NCBI GenBank assembly: GCA_945612235.1
Contig: CALZAE010000014.1
Location: forward strand, 1-39,067
Direction of reading: 5' to 3'
Source: an uncultured Gammaproteobacteria bacterium
GTDB lineage: Bacteria; Pseudomonadota; Gammaproteobacteria; Pseudomonadales; Pseudomonadaceae
DNA: 39,067 bases
In this document: positions 1-8,104 of the stretch, one piece after another
Layout: each line of letters opens with the position of its first letter
How positions within the stretch are numbered: the first letter of the stretch is position 1
The notes under the pieces: model-generated
What the model saw: the letters and a program-made list of their open reading frames with translations, nothing else
Told to the model about the DNA's origin: nothing
Database searches by the model: none
Translations under genes and position numbers: made by a program

Positions 1-179
1 CCGGTGTGGGGATTGGCATCATGCCGCAGTCGGCCGCGCTGCGCTATCAACAGACGATGGGGCTGAAAATCATTGAACTGCATGAGCCTTGGGCGGTACG
101 TGAGCGTAGTATTGTGGTACGTGACGCGCAGGCTTTACCCGAATATGTCAAAACTTTAATCCAGCTATTAGTCCAGTAA
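1..179 (+). CDS. LysR-type transcriptional regulator, C-terminal fragment
   Basis: An open frame enters from the left edge (first whole codon at 3) and ends at the TAA at 177-179, giving 58 residues. It begins GVGIGIMPQSAALRY and closes with a helix ending in LIQLLVQ. The glycine-rich strand followed by a 'P-x-S' turn and a terminal helix resembles the end of the LysR substrate-binding domain (a family inference from a short fragment). The DNA-binding half lies outside the window, so neither target nor ligand can be stated. It is followed 67 bases later by dctB on the same strand. It could regulate something upstream rather than the dct genes. Confidence 0.6.
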   Translation, partial: GVGIGIMPQSAALRYQQTMGLKIIELHEPWAVRERSIVVRDAQALPEYVKTLIQLLVQ

Positions 180-246
180 TTAACACATCATCAGTGAGCG
201 CGCGCAGTGAAGCAGCTGTATTGCGTCAGTCCGTAGAGGTAGCAGC

Positions 247-2046
247 ATGACATCAGCAAAACCACGCTGGCGCCATTTATTATGGTTGGCGTTATTTTTT
301 ATGGTCTTACTTTGGCCAATACAGCGCTTAGTGGAAAGCTATTACTTAGAAGGTTTGCAGCGCAAAAATAGGCAAACTTTGGATTTGTTTGTCGCGAATC
401 TGACGGGTACTTTACAGCGTTATGAGGTTTTACCGCAGATTCTAGCGCGCTTACCTAGCATGCAGCAGGCTTTGCTCAGTCCTGATGATAACTCGGTATT
501 GCAGCATGCCAATCATTTGCTTAAAGGCTTGCAGCAGCAAACGGGCGCTGACGTGATTTATTTAATGGATATGCAAGGCTTAGCGTTAGCGGCATCCAAT
601 TGGGATGCCGAGCGTAGTTTTGTGAATAATAATTACTCCTTCCGTCCTTATTTTCGCGACGCGTTAAAGGGGCAAACCGGAGAGTTTTTTGGCTTAGGTA
701 ATATCTCGTTTAAGCGTGGCTATTATTTTGGTAGCGCTGTGTATTCTGATGGAGTGATGATGGGGGTGATTGTGGTCAAAGTTGACCTGGATTACACGGA
801 AGCCCTGTGGGGTAAAACGCCAGAACAGTTAATGGTGACCGATAAAAATGGCGTGGTCATTTTAGCCTCGCAGCCCGATTGGCGCTTTAGGGCAACCCGT
901 GATCTAACCGAGCAAGAGCAACTCAGTATTGCCGAGCATCAGCCATACACCTCAGTGCATCCTCAGCGTATCGATCTGCAACCTAACGATTGGCTGACCT
1001 TTGAGCAAGACTTGCATGAGATAGGTTGGCAGGTGAGTATTTTCGCGCCGCAACGCTTAATTAAAGAACCCATTCGCACGGCATTGGCGGTGGTGGCAGC
1101 TTCATTATTGGCGGTGCTGTTGATTTTGGGTTTATTGATGCAGCGTCGTCGTCATTATCTTGAGCGCATTGCCATGGATGCTCATGCAAAACGGGTTCTT
1201 GAAGATAACGTGCGCACCCGTACCCAAGATTTACAAACCCTCAATAGCCGCCTTAAACAAGAGGTATTAGAGCGTGAGTCAGCCCAACAAGAACTCGTGC
1301 GTGCGCAAGATGAGTTGGTACAAGCAAGTAAATTATCCGCGTTGGGTATTATGTCAGCCAGTATCAGTCATGAGCTCAATCAACCACTGGCTGCCATTCG
1401 TAGTTACACAGATAACGCGAAAATTTTACTGGATAAACAACGCTTTGCTGAAGTGCGTTCCAACTTGGATTTGGTCGCACAGTTGACCGAGCGTATGGCA
1501 TCGATTATCAGCCATTTGCGCGCCTTTGCTCGTCGTGACCGTCTAGCCTCGGAGCATGTGGCTTTACAGCCAGCGATTGAGGATGCTTTGGCCTTGACCG
1601 CCAAGCGGCAGCGCAGTTTACAGGTGGAAATTATTCGTGATGTGCCCGATGCCACCTTGTGGGTTGAGGCTGGTGAAACGCGTTTGCGCCAAGTGCTGAG
1701 TAATTTGATCAGTAATGCCTTGGATGCTCTGAGTGAAAAAGGCCTGCCGCGACGTATTTGGCTCAATACTCGGGTGGAAGAGGGTTGGGTGGTATTGATC
1801 TTGCGTGATAATGGTCCAGGTTTTACCGAACAGGCCTTAGAGCAAGCCTGCGAGCCGTTTTATACCACTAAAACCAGTGCTCGCGGTCTAGGTTTGGGCT
1901 TGGCGATTTGTGCAACGCTAATTAAGGCCCTGCAAGGACGGTTGTTATTTGCCAATCATCCTGAGGGCGGTGCACAAGTGACTTTATATTTACGTGAGAT
2001 TCCATCTGCAGTGAATTTACGTTCGAGCGAGGATCGTTTTGAATGA
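247..2046 (+). CDS. dctB: C4-dicarboxylate sensor histidine kinase DctB
   Basis: Inner-membrane sensor kinase that detects C4-dicarboxylates (succinate, fumarate, malate) in the periplasm and phosphorylates DctD. The 599 residues match the usual DctB length. Membrane segments lie at about 10-28 and 277-298, enclosing a roughly 245-residue periplasmic double-PAS-type sensor region. A charged coiled-coil segment (about 310-360) leads to the H-box SHELNQPLAAIRSY with phospho-acceptor His375. The ATP-binding domain shows the N-box (NLISNALDAL from Asn486), G1 (DNGPGF near 521) and G2 (GLGLGLAI near 547). The ATG is preceded by AGAGGT at 6 bases. The stop overlaps the dctD start by ATGA, so the pair is translationally coupled. 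The dctPQM genes just downstream are the expected regulated target. Family assignment is strong; exact ligand range is inferred from context. Confidence 0.95.
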   Translation: MTSAKPRWRHLLWLALFFMVLLWPIQRLVESYYLEGLQRKNRQTLDLFVANLTGTLQRYEVLPQILARLPSMQQALLSPDDNSVLQHANHLLKGLQQQTGADVIYLMDMQGLALAASNWDAERSFVNNNYSFRPYFRDALKGQTGEFFGLGNISFKRGYYFGSAVYSDGVMMGVIVVKVDLDYTEALWGKTPEQLMVTDKNGVVILASQPDWRFRATRDLTEQEQLSIAEHQPYTSVHPQRIDLQPNDWLTFEQDLHEIGWQVSIFAPQRLIKEPIRTALAVVAASLLAVLLILGLLMQRRRHYLERIAMDAHAKRVLEDNVRTRTQDLQTLNSRLKQEVLERESAQQELVRAQDELVQASKLSALGIMSASISHELNQPLAAIRSYTDNAKILLDKQRFAEVRSNLDLVAQLTERMASIISHLRAFARRDRLASEHVALQPAIEDALALTAKRQRSLQVEIIRDVPDATLWVEAGETRLRQVLSNLISNALDALSEKGLPRRIWLNTRVEEGWVVLILRDNGPGFTEQALEQACEPFYTTKTSARGLGLGLAICATLIKALQGRLLFANHPEGGAQVTLYLREIPSAVNLRSSEDRFE

Positions 2047-3425
2047 TACAGATCAGCCATGCAACTGATGTGGTGCTACTCGATGATGATGTTCATTTGC
2101 GTACGGCATTATCGCAAACCTTTGATTTAGCCGGTTTGCACGTGCAAGCCTACGGCAGTGCTGAGGGCGTCTTGTCTGCCTTGCCTGAGCAGTGGGCTGG
2201 GGTTTTAGTCACAGATATCCGTATGCCCGGCATGAATGGTCTGGAGTTGCTGGAGCAGTTACAGCGCTTTGATCAAGAGTTACCCGTGTTGCTGATTACC
2301 GGTCATGGTGATGTGCCCTTGGCTGTACAAGCGATGCGTATTGGCGCGTATGACTTTTTACAAAAGCCTTTTGCCAGTGAATTATTGCTCGATAGCGTAC
2401 GGCGTGCTTTAGCAGTGCGCCGCTTGGTTTTAGAGAATCGCTCCTTACGTTTGGCTTTGAGTGAGCAGCACATGCTGGGTGAGCGTCTATTAGGCCATTC
2501 GCCGAGTGTGCAGCGTTTACGCAATCAAGTCAGCGCTTTAGCTAATATTCAAGCCGATGTGCTGATTTTAGGTGAGACCGGCAGCGGTAAAGAAGTGGTG
2601 GCGCGCGCTTTACATGATTTATCGCCGCGTTGTGCTGCGCCTTTTGTGGCGATTAATGCCGGTGCTTTGGCTGAGTCGGTGATTGAAAGTGAGTTGTTTG
2701 GCCATGAAAGCGGCGCTTTTACCGGTGCGCAAAAGCGCCGTATTGGTAAGTTTGAGTATGCCAATGGCGGCACTATTTTTCTGGATGAAATCGAAAGCAT
2801 GAGCTTGGATGTGCAGGTGAAGTTACTGCGCTTATTGCAAGAGCGTGTGGTCGAGCGCGTGGGCTCTAATCAACTTATTCCCTTGGATATCCGCGTGATG
2901 GCCGCCACTAAAGAAGATTTGTTGGCCGCTGCAGATGCTGGGCGCTTCCGTGCGGACTTATATTATCGTCTCAATGTTGCACAAATTAATATTCCCGCGT
3001 TACGTCAACGCAGTGAAGATATTCTGCCGCTGTTTCAGCACTTTGTTGATGTCGCTTGTGAGAAATACAAAGTGGCGCAGGTAGAGTTAAGCACCGCAAT
3101 TCGTGCGGTATTGTTGGGTCACGATTGGCCGGGTAATGTGCGTGAGTTGCAAAATGCAGCTGAACGTTTTGTGCTGGGGTTGGATTTAGGCATTGCAGCA
3201 ATGCCAGCGCTACAGACGTTACCAAGCAGTGATTTACCACTCAATGAGCAAGTTGAAGCTTTTGAGCGCAGCTTGATTGCCAGTGAATTACTCAATCCGC
3301 ATCACTCGCTACGAGAAGTAGCAGAGGCGTTGCAACTGCCGCGTAAAACTTTGCATGATAAATTGCGTAAATATGACCTGCATTTTGTAAGTTCTGGCGA
3401 TAATTCGCCGTCAGTTGATTTTTGA
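2043..3425 (+). CDS. dctD: C4-dicarboxylate response regulator DctD, sigma-54 activator
   Basis: NtrC-family enhancer-binding protein, partner of DctB. The receiver domain (1-120) has the acidic pocket DDD at 14-16 and phospho-acceptor Asp58 in VTDIRMPG. The AAA+ domain carries Walker A GETGSGKE (177-184), the sigma-54-contacting GAFTGA loop (224-229) and Walker B TIFLDE (244-249). A Fis-type helix-turn-helix closes the protein (about 425-450, LREVAEALQLPRKTLHDKL). The intact GAFTGA loop implies action on RpoN holoenzyme. A matching -24/-12 element sits before dctP, with two tandem dyads at the end of this gene and just after it that are plausible DctD sites. The 460-residue length is typical. 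It overlaps dctB by four bases. Confidence 0.95.
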   Translation: MIQISHATDVVLLDDDVHLRTALSQTFDLAGLHVQAYGSAEGVLSALPEQWAGVLVTDIRMPGMNGLELLEQLQRFDQELPVLLITGHGDVPLAVQAMRIGAYDFLQKPFASELLLDSVRRALAVRRLVLENRSLRLALSEQHMLGERLLGHSPSVQRLRNQVSALANIQADVLILGETGSGKEVVARALHDLSPRCAAPFVAINAGALAESVIESELFGHESGAFTGAQKRRIGKFEYANGGTIFLDEIESMSLDVQVKLLRLLQERVVERVGSNQLIPLDIRVMAATKEDLLAAADAGRFRADLYYRLNVAQINIPALRQRSEDILPLFQHFVDVACEKYKVAQVELSTAIRAVLLGHDWPGNVRELQNAAERFVLGLDLGIAAMPALQTLPSSDLPLNEQVEAFERSLIASELLNPHHSLREVAEALQLPRKTLHDKLRKYDLHFVSSGDNSPSVDF

Positions 3426-3440
3426 TGGCGGATTTTCGCC
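3396..3440. promoter_or_regulatory. Two tandem GGCG-N6-CGCC dyads, candidate DctD enhancer
   Basis: Dyad 1 is GGCG at 3396-3399 with CGCC at 3406-3409. Dyad 2 is GGCG at 3427-3430 with CGCC at 3437-3440. The two are exactly 31 bases apart (about three helical turns) and share TGGCG-N4-TTCGCC. Dyad 1 lies in the last codons of dctD and dyad 2 just past its stop. They sit about 130 and 160 bases upstream of the start site predicted from the sigma-54-like promoter, a typical enhancer distance. Tandem activator sites upstream of dct genes are known for rhizobial DctD. That these bind DctD here is inference. Each could also form a small RNA hairpin. Confidence 0.5.
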
Positions 3441-3537
3441 ATGCCGGGCAGTAAATAGCAACTCTAGCCTTGAATAGTTTGTCTGTTGAGCAGCGCTGGT
3501 ATCTGGTTTTTCGACTTTAGTCGTATGCAAGAGCAGT

Positions 3538-3553
3538 AGGTATGTAATTTGCG
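3538..3553 (+). promoter_or_regulatory. Candidate sigma-54 (RpoN) promoter of dctPQM
   Basis: AGGTATG followed by TTTGCG places GG at 3539-3540 and GC at 3551-3552, separated by the required ten bases. It keeps the GG, the A and G of the -24 box, and a perfect TTGC -12 box. The start site would be near 3564, giving a leader of about 80 bases. Its position downstream of a sigma-54 activator gene and before the transporter that activator usually controls supports the call. An imperfect dyad, CGACT-TT-AGTCG at 3512-3523, lies just upstream. Confidence 0.55.
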
Positions 3554-3634
3554 TTACATATAAAGCACGCGTGATTAAACACGTGGCCAACAACAGATTA
3601 TGTCGCCTGTGGCGGCACTGACTATTCAAAGTAA

Positions 3635-4639
<1,005 letters not shown>

Positions 4640-4646
4640 GAGTCAG

Positions 4647-4677
4647 ACCTTAGCGTAGCGTTATGTTGCGCTAAGGT
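4647..4677 (+). other. Intercistronic stem-loop between dctP and dctQ
   Basis: ACCTTAGCG (4647-4655) pairs perfectly with CGCTAAGGT (4669-4677) across a 13-base loop. No T-tract follows, so it is unlikely to be an intrinsic terminator. Its position eight bases after the dctP stop suggests protection of the dctP message from 3' exonucleases or partial attenuation, which would give more DctP than DctQM. That role is inference. Confidence 0.6.
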
Positions 4678-4733
4678 TACTATGTAGCTGACACATAGCG
4701 CCGCTGTGCGTTATGTGTTTCTGGAGAATATTT

Positions 4734-5378
4734 ATGAATGCGATACGCCTGATCTGGGATCGCTTTGAGGAAGGCTTTATTGTTTTCCTGCTGGCGGCCA
4801 TGACGCTGGTCACCTTTGTTTATGTCATTTTAAATAACTTGTACACCCTGTTTTATGTGGCGGGTGAGTATTTTTCTGAGCGCTCTGAAGGCGCTTCGGA
4901 GTTTTTTTACGGTATTGGCGATTTTGTTTTAGATATTGTCCAGAGCATGACTTGGAGTAACGCCTTAACCAAAGCGCTCTTCGCTTGGCTGATCTTTTTT
5001 GGTTTGGCCTATGGTGTGCGCATTGGTGGGCATATCGGGGTGGATGCGTTAGTTAAATTAGCGTCACGGCCAACTCAGCGCCTGATTGCGATTGTCGCCT
5101 GCTTATTTAGTTTGGGGTATGCAGGCTTATTGACAGTGGCAAGTTTCGAATGGATTTCGACATTAATGAACGCAGCCATTGGTGCCGATGACTTAGGTCA
5201 GTTTGGCGTTAAACAATGGCACATTGGCGCGATTGTGCCGATTGGCTTTGCATTGGTTTTTATTCGTTTTATGGAAATTTTGGTGCGTATTTTGCGCAAT
5301 GAACAAGTGGATTTAGGCTTGGCTGATGAAGCCGCTGATGCGATGAAATTAACTGAGACAGAGGATTCTAAATCATGA
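4734..5378 (+). CDS. dctQ: TRAP transporter small membrane subunit DctQ
   Basis: Small integral membrane subunit of the dicarboxylate TRAP system, which pairs with DctM and contacts DctP. The ATG at 4734 was chosen because TGGAGA sits seven bases before it; the in-frame ATG at 4713 lacks a comparable site. The 214 residues include four hydrophobic segments, roughly 15-38, 85-103, 120-142 and 165-185, the DctQ pattern. The segment between helices 1 and 2 (GEYFSERSEGASEFFYG) is longer than in many short DctQ proteins but resembles pseudomonad versions. It ends in an acidic tail and overlaps dctM by ATGA. Confidence 0.92.
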   Translation: MNAIRLIWDRFEEGFIVFLLAAMTLVTFVYVILNNLYTLFYVAGEYFSERSEGASEFFYGIGDFVLDIVQSMTWSNALTKALFAWLIFFGLAYGVRIGGHIGVDALVKLASRPTQRLIAIVACLFSLGYAGLLTVASFEWISTLMNAAIGADDLGQFGVKQWHIGAIVPIGFALVFIRFMEILVRILRNEQVDLGLADEAADAMKLTETEDSKS

Positions 5379-6655
5379 CGATTCCCTTTCTGTTTCTAGC
5401 ACTGTTTGCGTTGATGTTTATTGGTGTACCGGTTGCTATTTCGTTAGGTTTAGCAGGCTCAGTTACCATTATTTTGTTCAGTCCTGACTCAGTGCGCTCA
5501 TTGGCGATTAAGCTGTTTGAGACCAGTGAGCACTACACCTTGTTAGCGATTCCGTTCTTTCTGCTGGCGGGTTCATTTATGACCACTGGTGGTGTGGCGC
5601 GGCGTTTAATCGACTTTGCCAACGCCAGTGTCGGTCATATTCGTGGTGGTTTAGCCATTGGTGCGGTGATGGCCTGTATGTTGTTCGCCGCATTATCAGG
5701 CTCCAGTCCGGCCACGGTTGCTGCGGTCGGCTCGATTGCGATTGCTGGTATGGTGCGCTCAGGTTATCCACAGCCGTTTGCCGCGGGTATTGTCACTAAC
5801 GCGGGTACGCTGGGTATCTTGATCCCACCATCAGTGGTGATGGTTGTTTACGCTGCAGCGACTGAAACCTCGGTCGGTACTTTGTTTATGGCCGGTGTGG
5901 TGCCAGGCTTGCTGCTGGGCTTAGTACTGATGGTGGCGATTTACATTATTGCGGTAAAGAAAAATCTCCCTGCATTACCACGTGCGACAGTGCGTGAGTG
6001 GTTAGGCGCTGCGCGTAAAGCGATTTGGGGCCTACTGTTGATGGTGATTATCCTTGGGGGTATTTACTCAGGGATGTTTACCCCAACGGAAGCAGCGGCT
6101 GTGGCAGCGGTGTATTCGGCCTTTATTGCACTCTTTGTGTACAAAGATATGCGTATTACCCAGGCTCCAAAGGTGGTGTTGGAGTCGGCTAAGCTCAGCA
6201 TTATGTTGATGTTTATTATTGCCAACGCCATGCTGTTTGCGCACGTGTTAACCACTGAGCAAATCCCACAGCAAATCACTGCCATGGTTCTTGAGGCTGG
6301 GCTTGAGCCATGGATGTTCTTGTTGGTGGTCAATATTGTGCTGTTGATTGCTGGCGCCTTTATGGAGCCGTCAGCGATTATCCTGATTTTGGCACCGATT
6401 CTGTTCCCTATTGCTGTACAACTGGGCATTGATCCAATTCACCTCGGTATCATTATGGTGGTGAATATGGAGATTGGTTTGATTACCCCGCCAGTGGGGC
6501 TCAACCTCTTTGTCACCTCTGCAGTCACTGGTATGCCGTTATCTGAAGTGATTAAAGCGGCAATGCCTTGGTTGATGCTGTTACTGGGCTTCTTGGTCAT
6601 TATTACCTATGTGCCAAGCGTGTCGCTGGGCTTACCGCGGATGCTCGGGATGTAA
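5375..6655 (+). CDS. dctM: TRAP transporter large permease subunit DctM
   Basis: Large transport subunit of the dicarboxylate TRAP system, a 426-residue protein of about 12 hydrophobic segments that couples Na+ to substrate uptake (family knowledge). Diagnostic stretches include the N-terminal GVPVAISLG region, GSSPATVAAVGSIAIAGM, NAGTLGILIPPSVVMVVY and the C-terminal repeat GLITPPVGLNLFV. These are the two pseudo-symmetrical 'TPPVG/IPPS' elements of the DctM family. The start overlaps the dctQ stop by four bases, indicating coupled translation. A strong terminator follows 25 bases after the stop, closing the dctPQM transcript. Confidence 0.95.
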   Translation: MTIPFLFLALFALMFIGVPVAISLGLAGSVTIILFSPDSVRSLAIKLFETSEHYTLLAIPFFLLAGSFMTTGGVARRLIDFANASVGHIRGGLAIGAVMACMLFAALSGSSPATVAAVGSIAIAGMVRSGYPQPFAAGIVTNAGTLGILIPPSVVMVVYAAATETSVGTLFMAGVVPGLLLGLVLMVAIYIIAVKKNLPALPRATVREWLGAARKAIWGLLLMVIILGGIYSGMFTPTEAAAVAAVYSAFIALFVYKDMRITQAPKVVLESAKLSIMLMFIIANAMLFAHVLTTEQIPQQITAMVLEAGLEPWMFLLVVNIVLLIAGAFMEPSAIILILAPILFPIAVQLGIDPIHLGIIMVVNMEIGLITPPVGLNLFVTSAVTGMPLSEVIKAAMPWLMLLLGFLVIITYVPSVSLGLPRMLGM

Positions 6656-6680
6656 GTTTTATAAGTGTTACGTGGCGCTC

Positions 6681-6715
6681 AAACGGCTGGTTGCTTAATG
6701 CTCCAGCCGTTTTTT
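6681..6715 (+). terminator. Rho-independent terminator of dctPQM
   Basis: AAACGGCTGG (6681-6690) pairs perfectly with CCAGCCGTTT (6703-6712), loop 12 bases, and the stem runs into six T residues. The placement 25 bases after dctM fits transcript end. Confidence 0.9.
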
Positions 6716-6873
6716 ATTGCTGGGATTTTGAAATTTTTCGGAGTCAGTCGTAGGGCATGATACTGTGCAGGGGTTGTTGAGATAGCTGTGACCGAGAATC
6801 AATACGCTTACTGGTAGCAAACGACTGATTATTCATTTTTAAATACATAACTTAATTGAGAAGGACATTGAAC

Positions 6874-7758
6874 GTGCAGTACGCTTTTCCATTACTGGCC
6901 GTTATTTTTTGGGCCGCCAATACGGTCGTAAATAAAATGACAGTGGGTGTAATCTTTCCAGCAGAGATTGGTTTTTATCGCTGGGTGTTTGCCGCTGCTT
7001 TATTTACGCCCTTTATTCTGCGTTCAGTTGTCGCCAATTGGAGCAACATTCGTCCCCATTTAATTAAAATCTTTATCCTCGGCTTGCTGGGGATGGCAAT
7101 TTATCAAAGTCTGGCGTACTTTGCCGCACCAAAAACCTCAGCCACGCATATGGGGATTATTTTATCCTTGATGCCGATGATGTCGTTGAGTATGGCCATC
7201 ATTGCTTTAGGCCAGCGCCTCACTATGGGCGCGATAGTCGGGGCGATCTTTTCATTTTTAGGTGTGCTGCTGGTCGTGAGTCATGGTGACCTGCGCAACT
7301 TAGCGCAGCAGGGCATCAATATGGGGGACGTGATGATGTTGATCGCGACATTAGCCTATGCGGTGTATAGCACCTTATTAAAGTATTGGCAGATGGACAT
7401 TCCAGCGCTGCAGTTGTTATATCTGCAAATGCTGGTGGCGGTGATTGTCTTATTTCCACTGTTTTGGCTCTCTGAGAAAACTGGTTTAAACAGCACGAAT
7501 CTACCTTTAGTGTTATTTGCCTGCGTCTTTGCTTCTATTGCTGCACCTTTGGCGTGGATGCATGGTGTGCGGGTTTTAGGACCAAGCCGTACATCAGTAT
7601 TCTTTAATCTAATGCCCATTCTGACCATTATGATTGCGGCGTTAGTGCTATCTGAACAGCTTGAGCTATACCACGCGTTAGGCGGTAGTTTGACCTTGTT
7701 TGGAGTGGTGGTGTCTGAGCGCTGGAAGCGGCCATTCAGGGGTAATGTGAATGCATAA
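6874..7758 (+). CDS. EamA/DMT-family transporter
   Basis: Ten-helix drug/metabolite transporter superfamily protein with two EamA repeats. The first runs from FPLLAVIFWAANTVVNKM and the second from MLIATLAYAVYSTLLKYW. The substrate is unknown; relatives export amino acids or other small metabolites. The start is taken as GTG at 6874 because AAGGA at 6861-6865 lies eight bases upstream. Longer frames from TTG at 6856 or 6868 would place the start on or next to this ribosome site. That gives 294 residues, usual for the family. The C-terminal motif LGPSRTSVFFNLMPI is the typical conserved helix of repeat 2. It is a single gene between two terminators (6681-6715 and 7801-7846), so probably its own transcript. 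No physiological link to its neighbours is visible. Confidence 0.85.
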   Translation: MQYAFPLLAVIFWAANTVVNKMTVGVIFPAEIGFYRWVFAAALFTPFILRSVVANWSNIRPHLIKIFILGLLGMAIYQSLAYFAAPKTSATHMGIILSLMPMMSLSMAIIALGQRLTMGAIVGAIFSFLGVLLVVSHGDLRNLAQQGINMGDVMMLIATLAYAVYSTLLKYWQMDIPALQLLYLQMLVAVIVLFPLFWLSEKTGLNSTNLPLVLFACVFASIAAPLAWMHGVRVLGPSRTSVFFNLMPILTIMIAALVLSEQLELYHALGGSLTLFGVVVSERWKRPFRGNVNA

Positions 7759-7800
7759 TGCGCTAATGTGCAGTTAAAAATAGGATAGTTACTTTAAAAG

Positions 7801-7846
7801 CCATAGCGTTATTTGGTTATCGGGCCAATTAATGTTATGGTTTTTT
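7801..7846 (+). terminator. Rho-independent terminator after the DMT gene
   Basis: Bases 7801-7816 pair with 7825-7840 at 15 of 16 positions (two of them G-T) across the 8-base loop TTATCGGG, followed by six T residues. It is unusually long for a terminator. It separates the DMT gene from the SSS gene. Confidence 0.9.
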
Positions 7847-7851
7847 GCTGT

Positions 7852-8031
7852 CGCAAATACAAGAAGTGAGCAATATTTGCGCATCTTCCGACTCAGGTCG
7901 GCTTATCGCTGTAGGGGATTTCCCCCAGTCTGCTACTGGCAGTTGTCTGGTTGACGCTTGGTGCGTTTGACCTTATTTGCCTGCTGCAGCAATTCTTTTA
8001 TGCACTCTCAAGGTCCATCTTGCTGACCTTG
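7852..8031 (+). promoter_or_regulatory. Hairpin-dense region before the SSS gene, candidate structured leader
   Basis: Between the DMT terminator and the SSS start I see six local dyads. They are CGCAAATA/TATTTGCG (7852-7859/7874-7881), CCGAC/GTCGG (7888-7892/7897-7901), a bulged CTG..GGGG/CCCC-CAG (7909-7928), CTGC/GCAG (7930-7933/7939-7942), GGTTGACGC with GCGTTTGACC (7949-7957/7963-7972, one bulge), and CAAGGTC/GACCTTG (8009-8015/8025-8031). AAGGTC at 8010-8015 could pair either with GACCTT at 7969-7974 or with GACCTT at 8025-8030, an either/or arrangement as in regulatory leaders. I recognise no known riboswitch class. The upstream dyads could instead be protein operators if transcription starts near 7986. 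Confidence 0.4.
7951..7979 (+). promoter_or_regulatory. Possible sigma-70 promoter of the SSS gene
   Basis: TTGACG (7951-7956) and TATTTG (7974-7979) are spaced by 17 bases. The -35 box matches 5 of 6 consensus positions but the -10 box only 3 of 6. If used, the leader would be about 120 bases and only the 8009-8031 hairpin would lie in the RNA. Confidence 0.3.
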
Positions 8032-8104
8032 CTGAGGCGCGCAATATCGCTATGTGTAGCATTCGTCCTGCTTGTGATGGTTATACATGGCATAAGGAGT
8101 AAGA

